A stretch of DNA of 37,381 nt, taken from NCBI GenBank assembly GCA_030645295.1, contig JAUSMG010000419.1:1-37381 (forward strand), read 5' to 3'. Under the pieces are notes generated by a model. It did no database searches. It was not told the origin of the DNA and saw only the letters and a list, made by a program, of their open reading frames with translations. Below are positions 8,634-15,931 of this stretch, piece by piece. The first letter of the stretch is position 1. Every line of letters starts with the position of its first letter. Source of the DNA: Saprospiraceae bacterium. GTDB taxonomy: Bacteria; Bacteroidota; Bacteroidia; Chitinophagales; Saprospiraceae. The translations under genes were made by a program, and so were the position numbers.

Positions 8634-8683
8634 TAATTCATAAATTCCCAATTTATTTTTACTGAAGGTCGTTTTTGTGTATG

Positions 8684-9367
8684 TTATTGATCGGTTTTTT
8701 TTAAAACCTCCCCCACTCCCCAAACCAACAAAAACTGCCCCCCGATATACGTCCCCATAACCGCCAGCCGCACGCCTTCAAACGGCTGCCCGAATTTGCC
8801 GATCGCGATCAAACTGTCAGAAATCAGGAACAAAACCGCGCCCGCCAGCAGCGTCCAAAAAGTTGAATCGGCAATTTTTCCTTTCAAGTTCAACACACTC
8901 AAAGCCATCAGGCTGATGACCCCTGCGTAGGCGGCCACGGGTAGTTTCATGTCCGCCGGAATGCCTTCCCAGAGAAAGATCAGTAGCAATGCCGGGAACG
9001 CTAAAAACGGGATTGCCCACCCATAATTTTTGCTCAAAAACCCGTTTTTAAAATCGGAAATGGAAGAAAACGCAGTGATGTAAAACACATGCGCCAGTAA
9101 AAAAGAGCCCAGCCCCAGCAGAAAATACAGTGCTTCGGAAAACATCAACAGTACGTCGCCCAGGGTTGAAAATACCAATGCTCCAAGCACTGTATTGCGA
9201 AGAAAAGATTGCTCTTTCCGGAGGCTTGCAGTCGCTATAAGCCAAACCCCAAGCAATGGCATAAGCAGTGGTTTGGTACTGATAACCAAGGTGTTGTTCC
9301 CGACCGTCAGTCCAAAAAGATGCAGCAGGGCAATGGTAAAAAAGGCAAGGAGTGGGAGGTTTTTCAT
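8684..9367 (-). CDS. Lysoplasmalogenase (YhhN/TMEM86 family membrane protein)
   Basis: The 227-residue product is almost entirely hydrophobic, with about eight membrane segments, as in the YhhN/TMEM86 family. Members of this family hydrolyse the vinyl-ether bond of lysoplasmalogens in the inner membrane. Recognisable parts are the start STKPLLMPLLGVWLI, the acidic motif LGDVLLMF in the third segment and LISDSLIAIGKF near the end; these conserved Asp residues are thought to be catalytic. It starts six bases after the HIT gene stop on the same strand, so the two are almost certainly co-transcribed. The family is secure; in vivo substrates in Bacteroidota are less clear. Confidence 0.85.
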   Translation of the reverse strand: MKNLPLLAFFTIALLHLFGLTVGNNTLVISTKPLLMPLLGVWLIATASLRKEQSFLRNTVLGALVFSTLGDVLLMFSEALYFLLGLGSFLLAHVFYITAFSSISDFKNGFLSKNYGWAIPFLAFPALLLIFLWEGIPADMKLPVAAYAGVISLMALSVLNLKGKIADSTFWTLLAGAVLFLISDSLIAIGKFGQPFEGVRLAVMGTYIGGQFLLVWGVGEVLKKTDQ

Positions 9368-9372
9368 CTTGC

Positions 9373-9774
9373 TTAAGCCTCTACTTCTGCCGCAATTTTA
9401 GCGGCCAGATCGCGCATCTCATCGGCAGAAAGATGCACCTTGGCACTGCCGCTGAACGTCACATCTTTCATGCTGTTGAACGGGAGCAAGTGCACATGCG
9501 TATGCCGCACCTCGTCGCCAATAACCACGATACACACCCGCTTGCAGGGTACGGCTTTTTTTAATCCTTTGGCTACGATTTTGGCAAATAGCCAGAGCCC
9601 TGCGTAGAGCTCATCGTCCACATCAAAAATGTAATCAATTTCCTGCTTTGTAATACAGAGCGTATGGCCAAATGTCTGTGGGCGAACATCCAGAAAAGCC
9701 AGATAGTCTTCTGTTTCAGCGATTTTGAAGCAAGGGATTTCGCCTTGTACTATTTTAGTGAAGATGGAAGCCAT
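9373..9774 (-). CDS. HIT-family nucleotide hydrolase/transferase
   Basis: The 133-residue protein carries the histidine triad as HTHVHLLP (about residues 90-97), the catalytic His-x-His-x-His motif of the HIT superfamily. These enzymes act on nucleotide phosphoramidates or dinucleotides (Hint/Fhit-like). The N-terminus SIFTKIVQGEIPCFKIAETEDYLAFLDVRPQ.. is the standard HIT opening (substrate-pocket strand and helix) and supports the ATG at 9774. The C-terminal helix ADEMRDLAAKIAAE is also typical. It is the first gene of a two-gene unit with the lysoplasmalogenase gene; the pairing has no obvious biochemical logic. Confidence 0.92.
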   Translation of the reverse strand: MASIFTKIVQGEIPCFKIAETEDYLAFLDVRPQTFGHTLCITKQEIDYIFDVDDELYAGLWLFAKIVAKGLKKAVPCKRVCIVVIGDEVRHTHVHLLPFNSMKDVTFSGSAKVHLSADEMRDLAAKIAAEVEA

Positions 9775-9828
9775 AATTATAGCGTGATGAAATGATGGAG
9801 AGATAAAGTGATGCCGGGCAGATGCCGA

Positions 9829-9893
9829 AATCGAATCAATCGTTTCAATCTTCTAATCGAATCAATCGGATCAATCCTCTAATCGAATCAATT
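9829..9893. repeat. Three copies of a 26-bp repeat (AATCGAATCAATC core)
   Basis: Cores start at 9829, 9855 and 9881, exactly 26 bases apart; the third is slightly degraded (ends ATT). The array begins inside the last codons of the 3-hydroxyacyl-CoA dehydrogenase gene (stop at 9888-9890, minus strand) and extends downstream of it. The core is the reverse complement of the repeat at 7995-8033. Confidence 0.85.
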
Positions 9894-11048
9894 AAAGAAT
9901 CGTTTCCCGTCGCGGTTCATTTTCCGCAGCAGCGGGCTGCAACGGTAGCGGTCTTCGAGGTATTCAACATAAAGCGAGTCCAGTTTTTCCACGATGCTTT
10001 GAATGCCAATCTCGTCCGCCCAGGAAAGGAGTCCCTTGGGGTAATTAACGCCCTGTGTCATCGCCAATTCGATGTCATCGCGACTGGCTACACGAAGGTA
10101 AAACGCATCTGCGGCTTCGTTGATGAGCATGGCAAGGATGCGTGTGGCGATTTCCCGGCCAAGTGCTTCGTCCCTGGTGGGTTCGGGGAGTGCAGCGCCA
10201 TTTCGATAGTCATAAAACCCGCGACCACTCTTTCGGCCAAAATAATGGGCCTCTACGAGTCTTTTTTGCGTGAAAGAAGGCTTGTAGCGCGGGTCGAAGA
10301 AGAAGTTGGAAAACACGACTTCGGTGACCGCATAATTGATGTCATTGCCAATAAAATCCATTAGTTCAAACGGTCCCATCCGAAAACCGCAAAGCTCGCG
10401 CATGGCCCAGTCGATCGTCGGTTCGTCGGCGATGCCTTCATCAAAAATGCGTAGGGCTTCGCCATAGTAGGGTCGCGCCACCCGGTTGACAATAAAGCCA
10501 GGGGTGTCTTTTGCGACAACGGTAGTTTTGCCCCAGCCATCGATGAGTTTTTTACCACGCTCCACCACATCAGGGTCTGTCTGTAAGCCGGGTATGATTT
10601 CCACCAGCCGCATGAGCGGGGCCGGGTTGAAAAAATGCACGCCAAGTATGCGCTCGGGATGCTTGAGCGGCGCGCCCATGGCTGAGATCGAAAGCGAAGA
10701 AGTATTGCTGGCAAGGATAGTGCTCTTGTCAACAATGGCCTCCATACTCCTGAATGCAATCTGCTTCTGCTCAATGTCTTCTACAATGGCTTCAATGACA
10801 ATAGAACAATCGCGGAACTCGCTCATGTGATCGGTGAATTTGAGGCGGCTGAACAGTGCATAAGAATCTGCATCTGTCATTTTACCCTTATCTACCAAGG
10901 TTTTGAGGGTGGCCTGCACGTTGCGAGTTGCCTTCGTGAGCGCGATGATGAGGTTGTCGCAAATCACCACATTGTGCCCTGCGGCAGCGGCTACCTGTGC
11001 TATTCCACTTCCCATTGCGCCCGCTCCTAAAATGCCAATTGTGTCCAT
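9888..11048 (-). CDS. 3-hydroxyacyl-CoA dehydrogenase (PaaH/Hbd-like)
   Basis: This enzyme oxidises a 3-hydroxyacyl-CoA to the 3-ketoacyl-CoA with NAD+, in phenylacetate, short-chain fatty-acid or hydroxybutyrate metabolism. The NAD-binding motif GILGAGAMGSGIAQ is at the N-terminus, followed by the family signature ILASNTSSLSISAMGAPLKHPERILGVHFFNPAPLMRLVEI with the catalytic His and the conserved KDTPGFIVNR. The C-terminal domain appears twice (GPFELMDFIGNDINY and YPKGLLSWADEIG), which points to the PaaH-type layout rather than the ~280-residue Hbd. The start at 11048 (MDTIGILGAGAMG) is preferred; the frame stays open to a Met at 11141, but that extension crosses repeat-like sequence. With acetoacetyl-CoA synthetase nearby, a C4-CoA role is possible. 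Confidence 0.88.
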   Translation of the reverse strand: MDTIGILGAGAMGSGIAQVAAAAGHNVVICDNLIIALTKATRNVQATLKTLVDKGKMTDADSYALFSRLKFTDHMSEFRDCSIVIEAIVEDIEQKQIAFRSMEAIVDKSTILASNTSSLSISAMGAPLKHPERILGVHFFNPAPLMRLVEIIPGLQTDPDVVERGKKLIDGWGKTTVVAKDTPGFIVNRVARPYYGEALRIFDEGIADEPTIDWAMRELCGFRMGPFELMDFIGNDINYAVTEVVFSNFFFDPRYKPSFTQKRLVEAHYFGRKSGRGFYDYRNGAALPEPTRDEALGREIATRILAMLINEAADAFYLRVASRDDIELAMTQGVNYPKGLLSWADEIGIQSIVEKLDSLYVEYLEDRYRCSPLLRKMNRDGKRFFN

Positions 11049-11152
11049 GAATTTGAGTGATGGTATGTTTTGAGACTGTTGGAAGTTGGACAATGGACCT
11101 TCGGCATTGATTCTTTTTGAATCTAATGGAATAATTTCCATTGTCTACCCTC

Positions 11153-11160
11153 CAAAAGTA
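11153..11160 (-). promoter_or_regulatory. Candidate -7 element for the 3-hydroxyacyl-CoA dehydrogenase gene
   Basis: On the minus strand this reads TACTTTTG, fitting TAnnTTTG. It would give a leader of about 95 bases to the ATG at 11048. The -33 box is poor. Confidence 0.3.
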
Positions 11161-11233
11161 AAAAGGTGTTTGTGCAAGTTTGGGGCGCAAACTTACGAAC
11201 CCTGCAATCCTCTCTTCCATTTTTTTGGATTTA

Positions 11234-11275
11234 GGACTATTGGACGTTGGACTATTGGACGTTGGACCGCTGGAC
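11234..11275. repeat. Short tandem repeat, GGACTATTGGACGTT x2 plus partials
   Basis: Two exact copies of the 15-base unit GGACTATTGGACGTT are followed by GGACCGCTGGAC. The words GGACGTTGGAC and CGCTGGAC recur, on the other strand, inside the coding repeat at 34391-34425. A degenerate stretch of the same vocabulary is at 11079-11099. It lies in the divergent region between the dehydrogenase gene and the metal cluster. Confidence 0.75.
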
Positions 11276-11313
11276 ATATATTGTGTCAACACTTGGCAAA
11301 CCATTGCTTTGAA

Positions 11314-11344
11314 TTGTTGTTTTCATTTACCGGGATTACCTTTG
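11314..11344 (+). promoter_or_regulatory. Promoter of the metal cluster (TTG-N20-TACCTTTG)
   Basis: The -7 box TACCTTTG at 11337-11344 fits the consensus exactly. TTG at 11314-11316 is 20 bases upstream. The first gene starts at 11364, giving a leader of roughly 12-15 bases. Confidence 0.6.
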
Positions 11345-11363
11345 TGTTCCAATTTTTGATAAA

Positions 11364-11864
11364 ATGATTTCCCGCACAAAAACATCGTTCGTTTGGCTTT
11401 GGACGGCAGCACTATTGAGTGCTTCCGTGGGCGTGAGCGTACAGCAGGTTTATTGCTATTGCGTGGGAAAAACTACCGTCTCGCTTTTTGCTGCAGACGA
11501 TGCCTGTCAGGCAAACCATGACGATGTTGCTCCATCTCTTTTATCTGAGCATATTGGTACGGGCTGTTGTGCTAAAAAAGTCGCGTCTGCGAAACGTGCT
11601 TGTTGCGAAAAGCCTGATTCAGATAAAAAAGGCTGCACCAAAAAGACCACCAAAGTATTCCAGCTTAAGACTGAATTTGAGGTCGCCAATTCAGAATTCA
11701 AAAAATTTGATGCCCCCAAAAGCTGGTCAACCACCCCCAGTTTCCTTGCTTTTTCCTCTGCTATTTTAGGGCCTCAAAAAATTGATTTACAAGGTTTTAA
11801 ACGACCGCCTCCCTCCTTGTCCGGGCGCATGATCTGTGTGCGCCACGGTGTTTTTCGTTGTTAG
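11364..11864 (+). CDS. Small exported Cys-rich protein of the HYC_CC_PP type
   Basis: The 166-residue product has an N-terminal hydrophobic segment (FVWLWTAALLSASVGVSV) directly followed by YCYC (Cys31, Cys33), then two vicinal Cys pairs (GTGCCAKK and RACCEK) and a late RPPPSLSG motif. This pattern resembles the Bacteroidota family named after its HYC, CC and PP motifs, which I recall next to TonB receptors; here the first motif reads YCYC. The Cys clusters, a Lys-rich middle (KSLIQ is not this frame; SDKKGCTKKTTK is) and an adjacent HMA-domain gene suggest thiophilic metal binding in the periplasm, perhaps of copper. It is first in a three-gene cluster with a good promoter. No enzymatic motif is seen and the function is inferred. 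Confidence 0.65.
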   Translation: MISRTKTSFVWLWTAALLSASVGVSVQQVYCYCVGKTTVSLFAADDACQANHDDVAPSLLSEHIGTGCCAKKVASAKRACCEKPDSDKKGCTKKTTKVFQLKTEFEVANSEFKKFDAPKSWSTTPSFLAFSSAILGPQKIDLQGFKRPPPSLSGRMICVRHGVFRC

Positions 11865-11865
11865 T

Positions 11866-11987
11866 TTCCGATTGCTTGTTGATGGAGTAAGGCGAAGATT
11901 TTGCCTCGTCCTTACCCCGCTTACTGAAACCTAAGTTTCAGGCAATAAATATATTTCAATCGGAATAACATTCCGGCTTACAAGCAA
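11866..11987 (+). promoter_or_regulatory. Structured leader before the TonB receptor with competing stems
   Basis: TTCCGATTG (11866-11874) can pair with CAATCGGAA (11957-11965), enclosing the hairpin CTGAAAC/GTTTCAG and a GTAAGG/CCTTAC pairing. CGGAAT (11961-11966) can instead pair with ATTCCG (11970-11975). TTGCTTG (11872-11878) can pair with CAAGCAA (11981-11987), just before the ATG at 11997. The first stem excludes the other two. No known riboswitch motif (for example a cobalamin box) was recognised. Confidence 0.4.
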
Positions 11988-11996
11988 CTTTTGACA

Positions 11997-14291
11997 ATGA
12001 AAAATATCCTCACCTTAATCGGCTTTATCGTAGGATTTGGTCCCGGCATCGCGCAGACCGATCCTCTATCCCCCAATACTCAAGCCCCAATTTCTATCAT
12101 TTCCGGTATCGTTACAAATGAAAAAGAGGAACTGCTCATCGGCGCTTCCATCTTTTGGAAAGACACAAAAGTGGGCACTGTAACCGATACAGAAGGTCGG
12201 TTCAGCCTTCCTGCCCGTGATGGAGCGGCTACGCTGGTCGTCAATTACGTGGGTTACACCTCCGCAGAAGTAGAAGTACTGCCCGGAGAAGAAAAAATTT
12301 GGGTGGAAGTAAATGGGGTAACCCAGTTACAAGAAGTGACGGTACAGGGTAAGGGTTTCGACACGCACATTTCGACGCTGGGTATCCGCAATGTGGAAAC
12401 CATTACCAGCAAAGAACTCCGCAAAGCACCCTGCTGCAACCTCTCCGAAAGTTTTCAGACCAATGGCGCGATCGACGTGACCTATGCCAACGCATTGACG
12501 GGGGTAAAGGAAATTCAACTCCTGGGTTTGCGGGGCATTTACAGTCAATTCCTGGTAGAAAACCGACCCACCATGACCGGCATTGCGACGCCGTTTGCCT
12601 TCGAGTATATCCCCGGAACCTGGTTGAGCGGCATAGATCTGGCCAAAGGCGCAAGCACCGTTAAAAACGGCAACGCGGGCATTACCGGACAGGTAAATGC
12701 AGAAATTGTGAAACCTGATGTGGATAAGCCCTTGTTTGTCAATGTGTTCAGCAGCACGGAGGGTCGCGGCGAAGTGAATGTCCATTTGAATAAAAAGGGG
12801 GAAACCGCTTCAAACGGTCTCCTGTTGCATGGTTCATTCGTAGAAAACAACTGGGATATGAATGGCGACCATTTCAAGGACTCGCCCAATCGCCAGCAGC
12901 TCAACGGCATGTACCGCTGGAAATACGACGGGCCCGCAGGTTGCGCCCAATTCAATGTTCAGGCACTGACCGATCGTCGCCAAAGCGGGCAATTTCAGGA
13001 CATCGAAGGGTATCAGGGGCCAAGGTTTGAAATTGACCAGCAGAACGACCGTGTGGAGGCCTGGGCGAAGTACGGCAAGGAGCAGTTTTTAGGCAAACAA
13101 TTCCTTGAACTGGGCAATATAGTGGGAATGTCCTGGCATCGTACCCGTTCGCAATTCGGCCCGAATGCATACGCGGCCGGGCAAAAATCGCTTTACTGGC
13201 AAACCCTTTTCCAGGACATCATCAGCAACACGAACCACAAAATTCTGGTTGCTCCTTCGATACAATACGATGATATTCAGGAAAGTGTAAACGAGGGAAA
13301 TCTCGATCGTCGCGAGTTTGTACCCGGCGTAATGGCAGAGTACACGTTCAGCCGACCCAGCGCACGGATGGAGATTCCAGACCTTGTGGTGGTGTTGGGT
13401 GGACGTATAGATTGGAACAGCCGTTTTGGTTGGCAAGCAACGCCGCGCCTGAGCGCCAAGTACAATTTCACGGAAAAAAGCATCGTGCGCGTATCCGCAG
13501 GACGAGGTTTTCGTTCGCCCAATGTGATCGCCGAAAATATCAGCCTCTTGGCCAGCAATCGCAATTTTGTTTTCGGTTCTCCAGTCAGCGGGAATACCGA
13601 AATTTTAGGACCGGAAGAGGCCTGGAACTATGGCGTGAATTTCACGCAGACTTTCAAAATCGCTCAGCGGGATGCGAGTTTCAGTGTTGATCTATACCGT
13701 ACCGATTTTGTTCGACAAGTTTTGGTGGATGTTGAACGGCCTCCGATCGACTCGCAACTCTCGGTTTACTTTTACAATTCTACCGGCAAATCGTTCAGTA
13801 ACAGCCTGTTGCTGAACCTCCAGTATAGCCCCTTGCCAGGTTTGGATGTGAAATTCGCCTTCAAATGGAACGACGTTCGGGCGGAATTTGCCGATGGCCG
13901 ATTGAAAACACTGCCCTTGGTAGCCCAGCAACGCGGTCTGGTCTCGGTGGACTATACCACGCCCAACAAGATATGGTCGTTCAATACTTATGTCCAGATC
14001 GTTGGCCCGCAGCGTTTGCCCGACAACTCGTTTTTGCCCCATGAACTGACCCACGATTTCCCGTCTACAACGCCAACTTTTGCACTATTGAATGCACAGG
14101 TGACGCGTAAGTTCGGACAGAATTTTGAACTCTATGCCGGCTGCGAAAACATCACAGGTTACCAGCAGCACCACGTCATCATCAGCGACAGCAATCCGGC
14201 TTCCCCGTTTTTCAACGGCTCGCAGGTATGGGCGCCGATGATGCGACAAGTGGGGTATTTGGGGGTAAGGTGGTCGCCAAGTGGTTTGTAA
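11997..14291 (+). CDS. TonB-dependent outer-membrane receptor, metal-cluster type
   Basis: The product (764 residues from the ATG at 11997; a TTG two codons earlier is less likely) has a signal peptide ending GIAQ. A carboxypeptidase-regulatory-like domain follows (about residues 32-110: ISGIVTNEKEELLIGASIFW..VTDTEGRFSLPA..VNYVGYTS), then a plug domain with KELRKAPCCNLSESFQTN and GLRGIYSQFLVENRP, and a beta-barrel ending in an aromatic-rich strand (QVGYLGVRWSPSGL). Such receptors import bound metals or cofactors using TonB energy. The plug carries a vicinal Cys pair (Cys146-Cys147), unusual for TonB receptors and matching the Cys pairs in both neighbours. Context suggests copper or another soft metal; the substrate is not proven. 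Confidence 0.85.
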   Translation: MKNILTLIGFIVGFGPGIAQTDPLSPNTQAPISIISGIVTNEKEELLIGASIFWKDTKVGTVTDTEGRFSLPARDGAATLVVNYVGYTSAEVEVLPGEEKIWVEVNGVTQLQEVTVQGKGFDTHISTLGIRNVETITSKELRKAPCCNLSESFQTNGAIDVTYANALTGVKEIQLLGLRGIYSQFLVENRPTMTGIATPFAFEYIPGTWLSGIDLAKGASTVKNGNAGITGQVNAEIVKPDVDKPLFVNVFSSTEGRGEVNVHLNKKGETASNGLLLHGSFVENNWDMNGDHFKDSPNRQQLNGMYRWKYDGPAGCAQFNVQALTDRRQSGQFQDIEGYQGPRFEIDQQNDRVEAWAKYGKEQFLGKQFLELGNIVGMSWHRTRSQFGPNAYAAGQKSLYWQTLFQDIISNTNHKILVAPSIQYDDIQESVNEGNLDRREFVPGVMAEYTFSRPSARMEIPDLVVVLGGRIDWNSRFGWQATPRLSAKYNFTEKSIVRVSAGRGFRSPNVIAENISLLASNRNFVFGSPVSGNTEILGPEEAWNYGVNFTQTFKIAQRDASFSVDLYRTDFVRQVLVDVERPPIDSQLSVYFYNSTGKSFSNSLLLNLQYSPLPGLDVKFAFKWNDVRAEFADGRLKTLPLVAQQRGLVSVDYTTPNKIWSFNTYVQIVGPQRLPDNSFLPHELTHDFPSTTPTFALLNAQVTRKFGQNFELYAGCENITGYQQHHVIISDSNPASPFFNGSQVWAPMMRQVGYLGVRWSPSGL

Positions 14292-14295
14292 AACG

Positions 14296-14414
14296 GGAAA
14301 ATGTAAAACAGGAGAACAGGAAAATATAAAACTATAACCCCCGAGACCCTATCCAGAGCGTTATTCAACGCTTCTTGATTTTATATTTTCCTGTTCTTCG
14401 GTTTTGCATTTTCC
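14296..14414. repeat. Imperfect 37-bp inverted repeat after the TonB receptor
   Basis: Arms 14296-14332 and 14378-14414 match as reverse complements except at four positions, with a 45-base spacer. The repeat starts four bases after the TonB receptor stop and lies between it and the HMA gene, so it could reduce read-through or stabilise the upstream mRNA. Confidence 0.75.
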
Positions 14415-14448
14415 AGTTTAATTTTTCATTTTCAAAAATTAAAAAATT

Positions 14449-14808
14449 ATGAAATTCATAGTATTTTTCAGCACAATATTCTTCTTCAATCTCGTAAACC
14501 TCAGCCCTTCTAATGCACAAACAGACCGAAAACCGGGCATGACCGCAAAATTTACCGTGTATGGTAACTGCGGCATGTGCGAGAAGCGAATAGAAAAAGC
14601 AGCAAAGATCAAGGGGGTCTCCGCGGTGGATTGGGATGTGGACACTAAGATCCTCACGGTTCGGTTTGACGAAAATAAAGTGAAACCCCTCAAAATCCAC
14701 GAAGCTGTGGCCGCTGTTGGGCATGACACCGACAATGTGCGGGCCAAGGATAAAGTGTACAACAAACTGCACAGTTGCTGCCTGTATGAGCGGCCTGCGA
14801 AGCTATAA
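14449..14808 (+). CDS. Exported heavy-metal-associated (HMA) domain protein
   Basis: The 119-residue protein has a signal peptide (MKFIVFFSTIFFFNLVNLSPSNAQ) and then one HMA domain, the ferredoxin-like fold of copper chaperones and P-type ATPases. The metal site is the CxxC in YGNCGMCEKRIEK (Cys41, Cys44); the rest of the fold follows as GVSAVDWDVDTKILTVRFDE and LKIHEAVAAVGHDT. A C-terminal extension has a second Cys pair, HSCCLYERP (Cys110-Cys111), absent from simple chaperones. Because it is exported, it should act in the periplasm, perhaps passing metal to or from the adjacent TonB receptor. It is last in the cluster and followed by an intrinsic terminator. Confidence 0.85.
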   Translation: MKFIVFFSTIFFFNLVNLSPSNAQTDRKPGMTAKFTVYGNCGMCEKRIEKAAKIKGVSAVDWDVDTKILTVRFDENKVKPLKIHEAVAAVGHDTDNVRAKDKVYNKLHSCCLYERPAKL

Positions 14809-14849
14809 GAAAGTACCAGACTACTGGACATTTTGGTTGAAAAACATGA

Positions 14850-14879
14850 GCCACCCCGAGATCTCTCGAGGTGGCTTTT
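14850..14879 (+). terminator. Intrinsic terminator after the HMA gene
   Basis: A hairpin at 14850-14875 (GCCACC...GGTGGC, 11 paired positions with one mismatch and a two-base loop) is followed directly by TTTT. It sits about 40 bases past the HMA stop. Confidence 0.85.
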
Positions 14880-15124
14880 CATGTTTCATCCTGGGTGATT
14901 TTGTGTTTATCTGAAGCCTGGTCTATTCCTTGATCAATTTCCCGTTCCCCAATAATTTTCCTTGTGCATTTCGGATCTCTGCCCAATACTGAAATAATGG
15001 AAAATCGGCAATAGCCTTTTTCTGTGGAAGAATTGGAAAATTTGCGCCAGCAAATTAGTGCAACACTGCCATTGAACGGAGTGGCTGTGCCGCAAAGCAA
15101 AACTAGACATTAAAATTCCATTTA
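14880..15124. other. Gene-poor stretch after the metal cluster
   Basis: Apart from the terminator just before it and the possible gene remnant, nothing convincing is seen here. The sequence turns AT-rich and stays so to about 16,750. Confidence 0.5.
14923..15054 (-). pseudogene. Possible remnant of a lost gene (C-terminal fragment)
   Basis: On the minus strand an open stretch of about 43 codons without a start Met reads like real protein, including QYWAEIRNAQGKLLGNGKLIKE before a TAG at 14923-14925. It is preceded by an in-frame TAA. I do not recognise the family. It may be a decayed C-terminus left in the AT-rich segment, or chance. Confidence 0.25.
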
Positions 15125-15478
15125 TTACAACACGATATCATCTTCAATAATTATGAAACCATCTTTTTCTACACTGAAGCGGTAATTATGACCTGTAGTC
15201 AAGCCACTCACAGCCGTGGATGTTGAGGAGGTGGTGAATTGTTGGACAAGTTGGCTAGTCGTCTTATCTAACACTGAGACGGTATAATTGCTGCTCCCAG
15301 TCCAACCAACCCATGAAAGCGAAACAGAAGTAGAAGAGGTGATAGTCACCGTAAGCTCGGATTCGGTTATTTGCGTGCCGAGTTTTGAAAGATCTGTTGA
15401 ATGAGCATCAGTAGTGAGGATGCTCATTGCTACTAAAAGTGTAGCTGAAAATAGAAAGGACTTGAGATAATTAAACAT
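15125..15478 (-). CDS. Small exported fibronectin type III-like protein
   Basis: The 117-residue product has a signal peptide (SFLFSATLLVAMSILTTDAHS) and a single domain with fibronectin type III features: TSVSLSWVGWTGSSNYTVSVLD, the conserved Trp and Tyr, and SGLTTGHNYRFSVE near the end. It ends about ten residues past the Fn3 fold, with no T9SS tail or enzyme domain, so it may be a small adhesion or accessory protein, or the remaining domain of a once larger protein. It shares the AT-rich segment with the AraC-type regulator on the same strand, about 450 bases downstream of it. The function is unknown. Confidence 0.6.
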   Translation of the reverse strand: MFNYLKSFLFSATLLVAMSILTTDAHSTDLSKLGTQITESELTVTITSSTSVSLSWVGWTGSSNYTVSVLDKTTSQLVQQFTTSSTSTAVSGLTTGHNYRFSVEKDGFIIIEDDIVL

Positions 15479-15931
15479 AGCAAATCAGTTTAAAGAACGC
15501 GTTCAAAACTTAAGGAACGCGGTCGAAACAAAGTAACAGTTTTGGGGTGGCGTTTTTGTCTCTGTCAAGCGACAGGTATGAAAACTAAATCTGTTGCATT
15601 TGAAACTTGAACCCGCCATGGAAAAATGAAATCATAGTCGAAATGTTAAAAGAGAGAAACGGGAGGGGGGGGCGAAAATTTTTATACAATTGATTTTTTT
15701 ATAGATAATTAATACATTTCAGGGTATTCCCCTAATAATAAAGGGTGTTTCCACCTAATCCATTTGAATAAATTTGTTCAAGACCGCAGCTTTGATAGTG
15801 GCCTTAGTTTTTTTGATCCAAATTCTCGGGCGTCAGGTCGCTTGAGTCTACTACCAGATGAATTGACTCTGGGTAAAACCCAGTACCGGGTCCATTAGAA
15901 TGATTCAGGGATACTTAAAAAGTTGGTGGAT
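15479..15931. other. Intergenic region with no gene seen
   Basis: This 453-base AT-rich stretch contains a G-rich run near 15,661-15,673 and in-frame stops in all frames I read. No promoter with both boxes and no repeat was convincing. Confidence 0.5.

Noticed and set aside
9829-9893. CRISPR-like array because of the exact 26-base spacing
   Set aside because: There are only three units, the 'spacers' are near-copies of each other, and no cas gene is nearby.
11865-11996. Cobalamin riboswitch before the TonB receptor
   Set aside because: The leader is structured, but I could not find a B12-box-like sequence or the expected fold, and the neighbours point to metal rather than cobalamin.
14879-15100. 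73-codon open frame on the minus strand
   Set aside because: It overlaps the possible remnant in a different frame, and its translation has no protein-like pattern; the remnant frame reads better.
15661-15673. G-rich run as a G-quadruplex
   Set aside because: It is one run interrupted by an A, without four separated G-tracts, so a quadruplex is not supported.
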